DNA of 64,000 nucleotides from Hymenoscyphus infarciens. Taxonomy: Eukaryota; Ascomycota; Leotiomycetes; Helotiales; Helotiaceae. This document shows, one piece after another, positions 45,449 through 57,300 of this stretch. How positions within the stretch are numbered: position 1 is the first letter of the stretch; each line of letters begins with the position of its first letter. The notes beneath the pieces are model-generated. The model searched no databases. It was not told where the DNA came from and was given only the letters and a program-made list of their open reading frames with translations. The DNA lies in contig LLCB01000315.1 of NCBI GenBank assembly GCA_001414345.1, positions 1 through 64,000 of the forward strand. Direction: 5' to 3'. Position numbers and translations under genes: made by a program.

Positions 45449-46563
45449 ATGCAAACTCGCTCCGTAACAATTGTAGCAGTTAGTTCTGTACTCGGCTTCC
45501 TAGCCACTCTCGCAGTCGCTCTCCGCTTCTGAGCCCGTCATATCAAACATATGAAATTCGGAATTGACGACGTGTTTATTCTCATTGCGCTGGTGAGTTC
45601 TACCTAGAGTAATTAAATGTTGGACGATCCTCTGCTAATGATCCAAAATGTCCTTGACCTTGGGCGTGGTGGCGATCGATATCATTGCAGCTTTTTGGTC
45701 AGGAGTGGGTGACCACACGCATTTTGTACCATCGGGACCTAGAGCTGGGAAGCCTGAATCATGGCAAGTGAAACGGCTATCAATTGTTAGTGTTGTATTT
45801 GGTGGGTCTCGGCATTCTTGTCAGAAGAATATGCTTTTGCCATATGCTAATGAAAATGGGACAGACACTCACATCCGTCGAAATTATTCACACCTGTACT
45901 ATGTCAGCTATCAAAGCCTATACTTTCGCATTCTACAGGCGAATTTTTGTCTCACAAGGGTTTAAGAAAGTAACTCTCGCCGTTTCGGCATATGTATTTT
46001 GTTGGTGGCTTGCTGTGCTATTGGCTACCATCTTCCAATGCAAACCAATTGGTCCCGTCACGACTGTTGACGCAAAATGTTTCAATGCGCTAGTAAGTGT
46101 TCCTCCACGAAACTAATTCGAGTTTTGTTTGACTTTTCCCCAGAAATTCTTACAAGCTGCGGCTCTTCTCAATGTCGTGAGTGATTTTGTCATCGTTGTG
46201 ATGCCAATACACCCCGTTATGAAACTACAACATCTGTCTCGCAACAATAAATTCGCACTTATTGGGATTTTCATGACTGGTGCCTTGTAAGTGAAGTATC
46301 CGAACTCACCAGTTTGTATTCTGAGAGCTAACTTTTGTTGGTGTAGAGTCATTGTTGCTGGTATAGGGAGGACCGTATCGTATATCAACGTCTCAAAAGA
46401 CTATGATTTTGTATGTCAGTAATTTTGTTCATTTCGCTTCTTACCTTAGGCTAACTGAGCCTATTTCTTAGATCATGATTACTACCTTATAATCTGGACA
46501 TCAATTGAACCGTGTATGGGAGTGGTAGGAGCATGCCTCCCCTCCCTCCGTCCTCTTTTCTAA
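45449..46563 (+). pseudogene. Fungal rhodopsin-like integral membrane protein, disrupted
   Basis: The frame opens MQTRSVTIVAVSSVLGFLATLAVALRF and meets TGA at 45530-45532 exactly where the family has Trp (RFWAR), followed by a DDVFILIAL segment. Later exons give EIIHTCTMSAIKAYTFAFYRRIF, AVSAYVFCWWLAVLLATIFQCKP, LNVVSDFVIVVMPIHPVMKL and LIIWTSIEPCMGVVGACLPSLRPLF, ending at 46561-46563. This is the seven-helix fungal plasma-membrane family related to CFEM/rhodopsin-domain proteins. Introns at about 46093-46141 and 46287-46346 look functional. Apart from the TGA and uncertain splicing at 45590-45860 the gene is well preserved, so inactivation may be recent. Confidence 0.78.
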
Positions 46564-47040
46564 GGCAAGTTACCTGAGTCTCTCGTGGGAAGCATCCGAT
46601 TAGTATTTAGGCTTCGATTATTAGGTAGTAACGACAGTATGTACATAGAGAGAGAAAACAGGAACAAAAAGGACGTATAACAGCTATATGATCTGGAGGG
46701 TGAAGCACCTTCTGGCAGGGGCCTAAGGAAGCGGTTTGAGAAGGGAGATCTACCGTGAGCTTTTGCGTGCTGACTCCTATGTGTATGGATTTATAAAGTT
46801 ATACTTTGTTTTCTGTGCAGGTTTATAAATAATTATGAGAGAGCCCTTTCCAAATAGTCAGAAAGTTCTTGTATTTATAGCAAGATGCTTTTAAAATGTA
46901 AGGTTCTGCCACAGCCGTGGAAAAAGCATACTTTCTCTCTACCTATTCTCTACGAACTACCTTAATTTGTCTACCAGCCTCCTGTCAAACGGCTCCTCCA
47001 TCTTGTTCAAACTCACCTATGATCTACAAGCCTCGCCGAA
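46564..47040. other. Intergenic, no gene seen
   Basis: About 480 bp of normal composition between the rhodopsin-like pseudogene and the MFS start codon. Nothing recognised. Confidence 0.5.
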
Positions 47041-48875
47041 ATGAAAGAAAACAACCAAACCAATGACGTTGAAAAGGGCAGCGTGGCCACTGCGCCGTCT
47101 TCAACTACAGCGATCCACGAATCCGTCATAAAAGAAGCAGGCATAGAGACAAGTTAAGAGCCGAAATTGCTCGACGAGGACCTCAACATTGTCGGCTGGG
47201 ACGGAACGAACGATGGCTCGAATCCACGAAACTGGCCTCGGCAGTGTTTTGAGTTTCCCCGCCTAATCTATTATCCTATCCTTCCTTAATAATCCTTCTC
47301 CTTCCTACCTCTATTTTAAGGCTATCCCGCCTAATCCTATCCTAATATATCACTTCTCTTAGCTACTATCCTATTCTAAAATTTGTTCTACCTATCCTTT
47401 CCTATCTAAGGTATTAGAGTAGCTTTTCCTAGCCTATAAGGGAGGCTAGGTAGGGTATATATTAGCCTTAAATATATTATTTATAATATTATTAGTAGAT
47501 TTAGCAGGAGTAGTACTACCTAAGAAAAGCATATAATATTAGTCTCTAATCAGTATCTAAAAACAAGGGTTTTACTATAGTAAATCAAGTACTTAGTAGA
47601 GCACTTAATAAGTGCCGTTTACTCCCGTAAGCTCTCGTATTTAAGTCTTAACTAGTTTCTAAATAATATATTAATAACATTAATTATGCCCTCTAATACC
47701 TACGCTATATAATAACGTAAGATATACATATTATATATTACTCCTTTTATTATTTATTATTCTAATTATTACTAATATAAGCCACTCTTTTTTCCGTAGA
47801 CGTCCTAGCCTAGCTAGTACTTAAACACCTACTCTCTCTTAGTCTACCCCTTCTTAATCTACCTCTTCTCTTTCTTAATTATTTAAGATAATTATTATTA
47901 ATAATAGCAAATCTAACCTTATAATAGTAATATCTAGCGAAACACCTATACTCTCTAGATAGGACGTACTATTAATATACGTACTTAAAGTGACTATAGA
48001 TAATACTATATTTAAGCTTATATTAGCTCGAATCTCTAAAGAGTACTAAGAGAAGAGAGGTCGCTTCTACTACGTTAAGTATAATCTATATAAATCTAAA
48101 AAGTTAAAGAAGAGTATATAATACTAGAAACATACTTTAGAATTAATCTATATAAGTAAAAGTTAGTTTAAACCTTTAAGAGAGAGTATTTATAATTAAT
48201 ATACTAATAACTTTAAGATCCTAACTCTAAGAGCTAATACTAGTATAATAGACGCTTCTAAGAGTATATTTAGTACTCTAAGGTTTAACACCTTATAGCA
48301 AATTTAGAGAATAAAGTAACATATCTTCAAATAAAGTATAGTATTATAAAGAGTAGTAAGAAGACTCTATAAGAGTATTTAATAAAAGAGAAGGCTATTA
48401 ATAATATTATAAATATAATAACCTATAAAGAGAAGAAGAGAGTAGTAAATCTTATCTTAGCTATTAAATTTAAACCTTTTAAGAATATACTAATTACCTA
48501 GATTATAGTATACTAATTATTAATATCTATTACTATTAGTAGTATATTTATAGAGCTTCTCTAGACTATATACTCTTCTATCTATAAGTTACTCTCTAGC
48601 TTTTCTAGTATAATATAAAAGTAGATTATTAACATATTTAAGTATTAGAAATAGTATATAAAAGAGGACTTATACTAAGTAATTAGTAAGATATACTTCT
48701 CTTTTAATCTTTAAATATTACTTAATTATCTTATACTAATAGGAGTAGTAGTATACTATATTAACGAGAGTAGAAGAAACTAGTTAGTAAGTAGTATTAT
48801 TCCTAGCCTTATATATATAAGCTTACCTCTTTTATTAACATTTTATTCTTATTATCTATTATACTAATTTAATTC

Positions 48876-48928
48876 CTTTTTAGATATTTAAGTAACTTTT
48901 ATAATATATTACTTAAATATCTAAAAAG
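48876..48928. repeat. Inverted repeat, 20-bp perfect arms
   Basis: CTTTTTAGATATTTAAGTAA (48876-48895) and TTACTTAAATATCTAAAAAG (48909-48928) around a 13-nt spacer. Confidence 0.9.
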
Positions 48929-49073
48929 TTATTACTTTAATAGTATTATTAATTTAATTTTAATTATATAGTATAGCTCGAGTCTAAGATATTAAGGCAC
49001 GTATAAGCTCTAATCTTAGCTAGATAATAGATCTTAGTATTCTTAAAATATTATAAACTAGTTTAAAACTAAT

Positions 49074-49202
49074 AGTTTATTTTCTTAATAACTACTATAC
49101 TTTTTTATAATATTTTTATACTTCTAAATAGCCTTAAACTAAGGCTATTTAATAATATAAAAACATTATAAATAAGTATAGTAGTTATTAAGAAAATAAA
49201 CT
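49074..49202. repeat. 129-bp near-palindrome
   Basis: Arms of about 47 bp (49074-49120 and 49156-49202) are reverse complements with a few mismatches, including perfect TATTTTCTTAATAACTACTA and its complement. A second inner stem AAATAGCCTTA/TAAGGCTATTT fills most of the loop. Confidence 0.88.
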
Positions 49203-51755
49203 CTAAGCTTAACTAGAAAGTCCTAGTTTTATAGACTTCTAAGCTTTAAAAGTTAATACTTTCTAGCTAACTTTAGATATTACTTTTAAACTCTTATTAT
49301 AATCTAATAACTTAAAGGCGCCTATATAGGAGAGAATTAAGCGGAGTTAGTTATATAGGTTATTAAGAAGTATAATATAAGGTATAAAGTAGGCTAGTTT
49401 ATAACTAATAATATACTAAATAATAATACCTATCTAGATATTATTACTAAGAGGTTTTTACCTTGTTTTACTCTTAAATAATAAAAAGTATAATATTTAT
49501 AATATCTTAAATATATTATAAATCTTAAAGTAAAAGCCTTTCTTTATAATACTAAATTTAATACCTTTAAGGTAGAAAGTAATAGTACTAGATTAAATTC
49601 TAATTTAATTAAAGAGCTAAATACCTAGTAAAAGCGTAGCCTTATTAATAAGCTTTATAATATTGTTTATTATATTATAGGATTACCTTAATAGTACTAA
49701 TAATTCTAAGCTATAAAGAACGATTCTATAGCTTTTAAGAAGTCTTATAATTACTTATAATTAGTAGAAGATAATACTACTACTTAGTAGAATTCCCTCT
49801 ATTCTATAATCTAGTACGTCTTATAAGTATAGAGCTAAATCGACTTATTTTACTTATATAACTCTAGTACTATTTATAAGAGTAATTGTAAAGTAAAAGC
49901 TATCTAAGCTAAATAATAATAAGATAATTATAATGCTTAATTATCTTATAATATTCTTACCTCTAGTAATTAGAATACTCTTAAAGAAGTTATATAAAAT
50001 TCTAAAGCCTTTTTATAACTATATAATATATATATAGAGTACTAAATAGTCTACTAATTAAGATACGGCTTCTAATTATCTTATTATCTTAAATAGATTA
50101 GTAGAATATATATATAATATATAAGACAAATTTAAGATATAAGATAATAAAGATTATATCTACTAGTACTCTAATAATTACTAGATAAAGATTAATAAAT
50201 ACTTTCTTAAGACTAAGGATACTCTAGTATATTACGTCTTAATTATAATTACTTTTAAAATAAAGTTTAAGTAGTTTTAATATAAGTAGAGAGATATAAG
50301 TTAGTAGAAAGATATAAACTATCTAGATTTATAGGTATTATAAGCTAATAGATATATTAGAGAGGTTTAAGTAGAATATAAGGATCTTATAATATCTTAA
50401 GATAATAATACTAAAGGTAAAAGGGCTTAGTTACTAGATAACTTTAAGAGAGATATAGATATAGTTATAATATATAACTCTATAGAGAATAATCCTCTTA
50501 ATATATAGTTTTACTAAAAGCTCTTCTACCTTAATATATATAAAAGTTTATCTTAATACTAGTATTATATACTTAAGTTAAAAGCTATATATTATCTTAT
50601 TTAATTAGAATTAAATATAGCTTTAATTCCTAAAATAAGTAGTAATTATAAGAAAGTATTCTCTTAAGCTAAACTACTTATTATAAAATAAAGGAATCGC
50701 TTTTAACCTAATATAATAGAGGTAACTTAGTACTTCTAAGTATAGATTATTATAGACTAAAAGTTATAAGAGAAGTAGAGAGAAAAGGACTTAGAAGGTA
50801 AGTAATAGAATAAAAAGAATTAGGTTATTACTAATCTACTAGAATAATACTATAATTTAAGTATAATATCTCGTCTTTTAATAGCTTTAATAATATTATT
50901 ATTTTTAATACTTCTTAAATTAGTCTATAATATTAGTACTTTTTATTACTTTTTACTTATTTTAATATTTTTTACTTATATACTTTCTATTCTATTCTAT
51001 TCTCTCTAATACCTCTTCTTACCTAGCTCTCTCTTTTAGTCTTCCTTACCTCTCCTATCTAAATTTAGCATCTCTCCTGCCTAATTTAGCCTAGCCTATA
51101 AGTGAAATTAGCCTATTCTCTCCTTGCCTAATAGAGAGGGGTAGCCTATCCTCTCTAGAGTGCTAGGCTGACTAAGGCGGGGAAAGCCAAAACACTGGGC
51201 CTCGGTTCCACAAGTGGGTCATCATTGGCATCATGTCCACCGTAACATTCAATGTGTTCGTCCCCTTGACTACCCCCCCCCATTTGGGCAATACGAACTT
51301 GCAAAAGAATTGTATAGGCTAACTTAAAATGGAAAACCTCAGAAGCCTCGCCACGACGATTCTTGCTCCGGCCATTCCTGCTGTGATGAACGAGTTCCAC
51401 GGCAGTGAGGATTCTGCCGAGGGATCGTTACTGGTGACAGTCTATGTCATCGGGCTCGTGACAGGGCCATTGTTTCTCGCCCCGCTGAGCGAGTTGTACG
51501 GCCGTTATGGCATCACAAACATAGCTAATGTTGTGTTCGTGGCTGCCACAGTGCTAGCAGCCGTTAGTGTTGACGTTGCAATGCTGACAGCTTTTCGCTT
51601 CCTGATGGGCTTGAGTTGTAGTGTGCCAACGACCGTCGGTGGTGGCTTTATTGCGGATTTGATGGCACCAGAAGAAAGAGGCAAGGCGTATACCATGTTG
51701 GTCATTGGACCACTAATGGTAAGCAGCAAGAATTCTATTGCTCAACCTGCTGGAC

Positions 51756-52523
51756 CAGTGTGGTCGATAGTATTTAGAATATTATACTACCACGATATAT
51801 TATTAGAAACCCACTTTAATACGTACTATTTATACCATTTAAATACTATAATATCTAATAATATTATCCTTTATATTATTAGTATTTTAATCGATATTAT
51901 GATAATATCATAGTATTACTAAGCTATAATATTTAAGCTTTTTACTCTGGATTTTACCTTACTTCTTTTTAGTCTTTTATTTTAGCTTTATATAATATAA
52001 CGTATAATACAAAAAATATACAGCTAAATAGCTAGAATTATATACTATTTAAATAGAGTATTTTAAAAAAAGAATTATATAAATAGCTCTTAAATTAACC
52101 TAAATATTATAAGGTTAAAAAGGTAGCTTATATAAGATAAAAACATGTCTAGAAATCTCTTAACACTAAGTACTAATTTAATAACAACGTTAGATTACTA
52201 GCTAGAATATAATAAACTAGTATATTAAATTCTACTAAGTTTTACTCTTTAATTATAAGCAAATATTAACTAAATTAATAAATAAAAATTATTTTAGTCT
52301 AATAAGTAAGTAATAAAAGAGTATATAGAAAAAGTATAAATAGCCTCATTTTAAGAAAAAGTAGGTTTTAGCGCTTATAAGTTATTAAAAGATATACTAT
52401 ATAATATTACAATATTATGATTATATTATAAGGTATTTAGATACGTACTACTAAGATATCATAATAATATATTAATCTAAAATACTATAGTATTTTATCA
52501 CGATAATACTATCGACTACACTG
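51756..52523. mobile_element. Non-autonomous hAT-like element, copy 1 (768 bp), within an MFS intron
   Basis: Ends CAGTGTGGTCGATAGTATT and its complement (one mismatch), flanked by TGCTGGAC (51748-51755) and TGCTAGAC (52524-52531), an 8-bp duplication with one G/A difference. It lies between a GTAAGC donor (51719) and a TTTAG acceptor (52557-52558), i.e. inside an MFS intron. No coding capacity. Very similar to copy 2. Confidence 0.9.
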
Positions 52524-52913
52524 TGCTAGACCGAAGGCTGATAGTTGGAATAATTTAGGGCCCAGTGCTTGGCCCGATACTGGGCGGGTTCATGTCGATG
52601 AAAGTCGGTTGGCGTTGGACGTTATGGCTCCCGGCAATAATCGTAAGTAGATTTTGATACGAGGGCAACAAGTAAGTGTCCAAAGCTGACGTGATTCTAG
52701 GGAGGGGCAACAACTGCTCTGGCATTCCTGATGCTGCGGGAAACATACGAACCCTAAATTCTCAAAAACAAGGCGCGACGTCTACGTAAATCTAGTGGAA
52801 ACGATCAGCTCCGATCGAAATACGAGAAAGAGGGCTAGAAGCTATTGGAACTCTTCCGCCAAGCTATCATCTGCCTAACGAAGCTCTTCATACGCTCACC
52901 AATCGTGTTACTG

Positions 52914-53682
52914 TAGTGTGGTCGATAGTATTTAGAATATTATACTACTACGATATATTATTAGAAACCTACTTTAATATGTACTATTTATACTATTTAA
53001 ATACTATAATATCTAATAATATTATCTTTTATATTATTAGTATTTTAATCGATATTATAATAATATCGTAGTATTACTAAGCTATAATATTTAAGCTTTT
53101 TACCTTAGATTTTACTCTACTTCTTTTTAGCCTTTTATTTTAGCTTTATATAGTATAATATATAATATAAAAAATATATAACTAAATAGCTAGAATTATA
53201 GATCTATTTAAATAGAGTATTTTAAAAAAAGAATTATATAAATAGCTTTTAAATTAACTTAAATATTATAAGGTTAAAAAGGTAGCCTATATAAGATAAA
53301 AACATATCTAGAAATCTCTTAACACTAAATACTAATTTAATAACAACGTTAGATTACTAGCTAGAATATAATAAACTAGTATATTAAATTCTACTAAGTT
53401 TTACCTTTTAATTATAAGTAAATATTAACTAAATTAATAAATAAAAATTATTTTTATCTAATAAGTAAGTAATAAAAGAGTATATAGAAAAAGTGTAAAT
53501 AGCCTTATTTTGAGAAAAAGTAGGTTTTAGCGCTTATAAGTTATTAAAAGATATACTATATAATATCACAATATTACAATTATATTATAGCGTATTTAGC
53601 TATATACTACTAGGATATTATAATAATATATTAATCTAAAATACTGTAGTATTTTATCACGATAATACTATCGACCACACTA
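52914..53682. mobile_element. Non-autonomous hAT-like element, copy 2 (769 bp), within an MFS exon
   Basis: Same ends as copy 1 except that the outermost C/G is now T/A (TAGTGTGGTCGATAG...CGACCACACTA). Flanked by GTGTTACTG (52905-52913) and GTGTTACTA (53683-53691), an 8- to 9-bp duplication. It splits the coding sequence between SPIVLL and LSLFVSVTYSY. Same orientation as copy 1; differences are mostly C/T and G/A. Confidence 0.9.
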
Positions 53683-54369
53683 GTGTTACTACTCTCGCTC
53701 TTCGTATCTGTCACTTATAGCTACTTCTATCTCCTCTTCACCACTTTTACCTCTATCTTTGAAGAAAACTATGGCTTTAATACCGGTGAAGCGGGGCTTG
53801 CCTATCTCGGCATGGGGGTTGGCTTTTGCATTACGCAGTTCTCCGTTGGTTTCCTTTCAGACCGATACATTATGTAACAAAAGAACAAGCGAGGGGAAGT
53901 TGAGGGGACAGCTGGCGAGGCGAAACCGGAAGACCGCTTGCCTCCTCTCATCGTAGGTGCTTTCTTGTACCCATCGGCTTATTGTGGTTCGGATGGGCAG
54001 CTGAATATCGGATACATTGGATCGTGCCAATTATCGGGACGGGATTTTGCGGTCTCGGGATATACTTCGTCTTGATCCTAATCCAGATGTATCTGGTGGA
54101 TGCCTTCACGTTATACGTAGCGAGCGCCATTGCTGCGAATGTCGTCGTTCGCTCCATCTTTGGTACGTTAATTCCGCTTGGGGGTCCGGCGCTCTATGCT
54201 CGACTGGGCGTGGGTTGGGCGAACACGTTGTTGGCTTTTCTGGCCCTGCTTTTCGCGCCTTGTTCTATCTTCTTGTTGAAGTATGGAGAGAGAATTAGGA
54301 AAAACTCAAAATATCAGCCAGTGCTTGCTTATTAATTTGTTCCGTGCGCGTTCCCGCCAGCTTAAGCTC

Positions 54370-57300
54370 TACAAGTTTTCATTAAAAAAGATGAATCCGT
54401 AGTACTAGTATAATAATATTCTTTAATTTCTTTAAGCTAAATTATCAAAGAATAGAATAGCTATGTCGTTTATAGCAAAAACAGAGTATAGTAATATTAT
54501 CTATATCTTATCTCGAAACCTCTATTAAAGTAGCTTTATAAAGTATTTTACTTATTAGTTTCTTATATACTATCTTATTTTCCGATTTTACTATAACTTT
54601 ATTAATAGTAGTTTAATTCTTCGTTAATACTAAAAGTATTATTTAATAATATACCTTTTTATATATTTTTTATATTTATATAGTCTTTTTAGCTACTAAA
54701 AGACGCTATATAAACGTACTTATTTATAGAGTTTTATCTAAAAGTAGCTTATATACTTCTTAGAGTATCTATTACTAGGCTTATATAAGGCTTTACGTCT
54801 ATTATTCTAAGCTTTCTAGTACTAGCTTAGTATCTTCTTATATTCTCTTTATTTCGTTACTTAAAATATAGATATAATATAATAGCTCTCTTAAGAGCTT
54901 AGTTAGCTCTCTTCTATATAGGAATAATAGTAATCGTCTTCTAGTATACTATTTTAAGAACTATTCTCTACTATATCTCTAATCTAAGTCTTCTAGTTCT
55001 ATTCTCTATTCTCTCTACTTTATAGTTCTTTATCTTCTTAGAGATATTTATACTACTTTATCTAATATACTACTAAATATATTTTAAATATCTACGTATA
55101 ATAATTATAGATAGTAGAGAATCTATTCTCTAGTTATAAAGACTTCTCTAGTTTTATACTTCTATTTATACTATCTAGGCCTCTTCTAATTACTTTATTA
55201 CTATTACTAGAAGTTCTTTATCTCTTCTAGTAATTCTCTTTACTAGAATATAGTATTATACTAACTATATAGAATAACTACTATAGGTATTACTACTAAT
55301 CTTAGACTAGTATATAGCTCTTACTTTTTTAAAGTCGTATATAATTCCGTAGTATATCTAGAGTAGAAGTTCTCTAGTATTAGTAGATATATAGTATTAA
55401 CTTTAAAAGCTTTCTTAATTAGTTTATTTTAGTAGTCTATAGATACTACTATTAAGTAACTAAGCTATATAAGTCTTTATTATTAATACTAGTATATTAC
55501 TATATATAACATAGCTTCTTTATAGAAGATTAAGAGGCTTAAAACTCTAACGATTATAAAAAGAAGTATTACTACGTCGTGTTTTTAACTTAAACTTAGC
55601 TTTATAAACAGTTTTTAAGAAATAGAACTACTAGAGATTTATAGAATATACCGCGTATAGATATTAAGTCTTTATATCTCTTTTAATAATATACTTTATC
55701 TATATTATCGAAGTTCTTTCAAAGTCTTAATTTTATCTCTTATAAATAGATCTACGTAATAAATAGAAGAATAAAAGATTAATTATTTACTATAAATACT
55801 AAATAAATACGTAATATTCTAACTACTTATTTATACTATAGTGTTCTAGATAAAGATATTACGAATAGTTTCTATTCTTTAGACTTAATATCCGCTCTCT
55901 AGTCTTAGTATAAAGATATTAAAATTCATCTCTAACTTATATATAAATATTAATACGTATATACTATATTCTCTTATATCTAATTCTAATTATCTATATA
56001 AGTCTAATTATATTCGATTAAGATTATTTAAGTCTACTAAGTAGTTATTATTCTATATAAAAGTCGGATTTTAAACTTTACTACGTAACTAATAAGCTAG
56101 TTTCTAAACTAAGTAGAGATAGAGAGTAAAGTAACTACTTTAGAAATAGTCTTATTTAATAACTAATTTATCTTCTTTTTTAGCTCTAAAATACCTCTGC
56201 GTAGTCTAATCGAGATAATAAAAGTAACTAAAGTAGCTTATTTCAGAGGATTTTTATATATATTTTAATATAGTAGAGAATTATATTAAAAAAGTAGAGA
56301 ATATAGAATATTTATAAATAATTAACTATTATTCGCTCTATAAACTCTTCTTTTTCTTAAATAATTCGAAGAGTATATTATTCGTAGAAAATAATAAATA
56401 TTATAAATATATTTAAGAACTTATTTATAAATAAGTCTCTTAAAAGAGTCTCTAAGAACCTTCGTTTTTAAGCCTAGTCTAAACTAGAGTAAACTATCTA
56501 GAAGTCTTTATAAGACTTAAAAGTAGATTCTAATATTTTGAAATAGTTATTTAATAGAATTATAGTTCCTCTAAAGTAATTAAGAACGCGAAGAAAGATT
56601 AAAATTCGATTATTTTATACTAAATCTTTTAGATTACTTTTATTATAATACTTAAGTAACGACTCTGTTTATTATATAAGAATAGCTGTTTTCTATCTCT
56701 TTACTATTTCAAAACCTATGCTTAGTCTCTTCTTAAATTTTTTTTAGTTATTATAGCTATCTATTAAAAGTTTATAAAGCGAGACTTATTATTTTTTAGT
56801 AAAAGCTTCTACTATTATAGTCTTTCCTACTCTATAAGACTCTCTAAGAAGAATTCTAACCTACTCTACTTCTATTTAGTTCTATCTTTTTCTCTTTAGT
56901 CTTCTACTTCGCTTGTTTTTCTATTAAGAGTACTAATATCTTCTTAATTTCTTTTACTAATATAATATCTCTAAATAACTCGTTCTAACTTATATTCTCT
57001 ATATTATTAATTAAGAATAGTTTCTTCTTCTAATCTATAAAGCTAGGTCCTCTAATCTACGGAGTTATAAGAAGTAGCTAGCGAGTATCTATAGTCTCTT
57101 ATTATAAAAAGGATCTTTTAGAAGTATATATTAGATTATTATTTATAATAGTTATACTTAGCGACTCTATTTAGAAAATTTTTCTCTAACTTATTAACTA
57201 TAATATATCTAACTTCTTTAATTAACTTAATTCTCTAATTCTCTCGCGTCGCTATCTCTACTAGTATACTTCTATTTTAAATCTTAAATATCTAGAAGAA

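Larger units (their letters stand above)
48810..49300. mobile_element. About 500-bp nested insertion in the hAT transposase, with two foldbacks
   Basis: Transposase text stops after SSII near 48805 and resumes at LKGA-GEN near 49307, where family members are continuous. The intervening DNA contains two strong inverted repeats (48876-48928 and 49074-49202). Ends are approximate; no clear terminal repeat or target duplication was found. Confidence 0.5.
47990..50770 (+). pseudogene. hAT transposase remnant, RIP-decayed
   Basis: Colinear hAT blocks are readable despite many stops. SKIYFSFNL then LIGVVVYYINESRRN (hAT: SFDLWTSPN...GVVAHFID) lies near 48690-48785. GAYIGEN-AELVI, KKYNIR and NNNTYLDIITKRFLPCF (hAT: GENMAEVV, DNASNNDTC) lie near 49320-49470. 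KRSLINKLYNIVYYI and WNSLYSIIQYVL (hAT: ATRWNS) lie near 49635-49830. A C-terminal dimerisation block YKKVFS-AKLLI-K-RNRF-P (hAT: CERVFSGAGLTVTKRRNRL) lies near 50650-50700. A foreign insertion separates the first two blocks. Confidence 0.8.
47242..51197 (+). mobile_element. Full-length hAT DNA transposon relic, 3,956 bp
   Basis: Ends are imperfect inverted repeats: left CAGTGTTTTGAGTTTCCCCG and right (reverse complement) CAGTGTTTTGGCTTTCCCCG, extending to 23 bp with two mismatches. Both sides carry an identical 8-bp target duplication GGCCTCGG (47234-47241 and 51198-51205). CAGTG ends plus 8-bp duplications are diagnostic of hAT. The interior is heavily RIP-mutated while the immediately flanking MFS sequence is not. 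Confidence 0.92.
47041..54335 (+). pseudogene. MFS drug:H+ antiporter gene broken by three transposon insertions
   Basis: ATG at 47041 begins a typical MFS N-terminus with VGWDGTNDGSNPRNWP. After the 3.96-kb insertion the frame resumes at PRFHKWVIIGIMSTVTFNV, then ATTILAPAIPAVMNEFHG, the A-motif region ELYGRYG and RFLMGLSCSVPTTVGGGFIADL. An intron begins at 51719; after it come GPVLGPILGGFM, VGWRWTLWLPAII and the later helices to YGERIRKNSKYQPVLAY at 54335. Damage besides the insertions: TAA at 47155-47157, TAA at 52755-52757, TAG at 52836-52838, TAA at 53875-53877 and a single-base frameshift near 53965. The stops fit C-to-T or G-to-A changes. The intact ancestor would be a 12-helix DHA1-type exporter, possibly for the cluster product. 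Confidence 0.85.
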
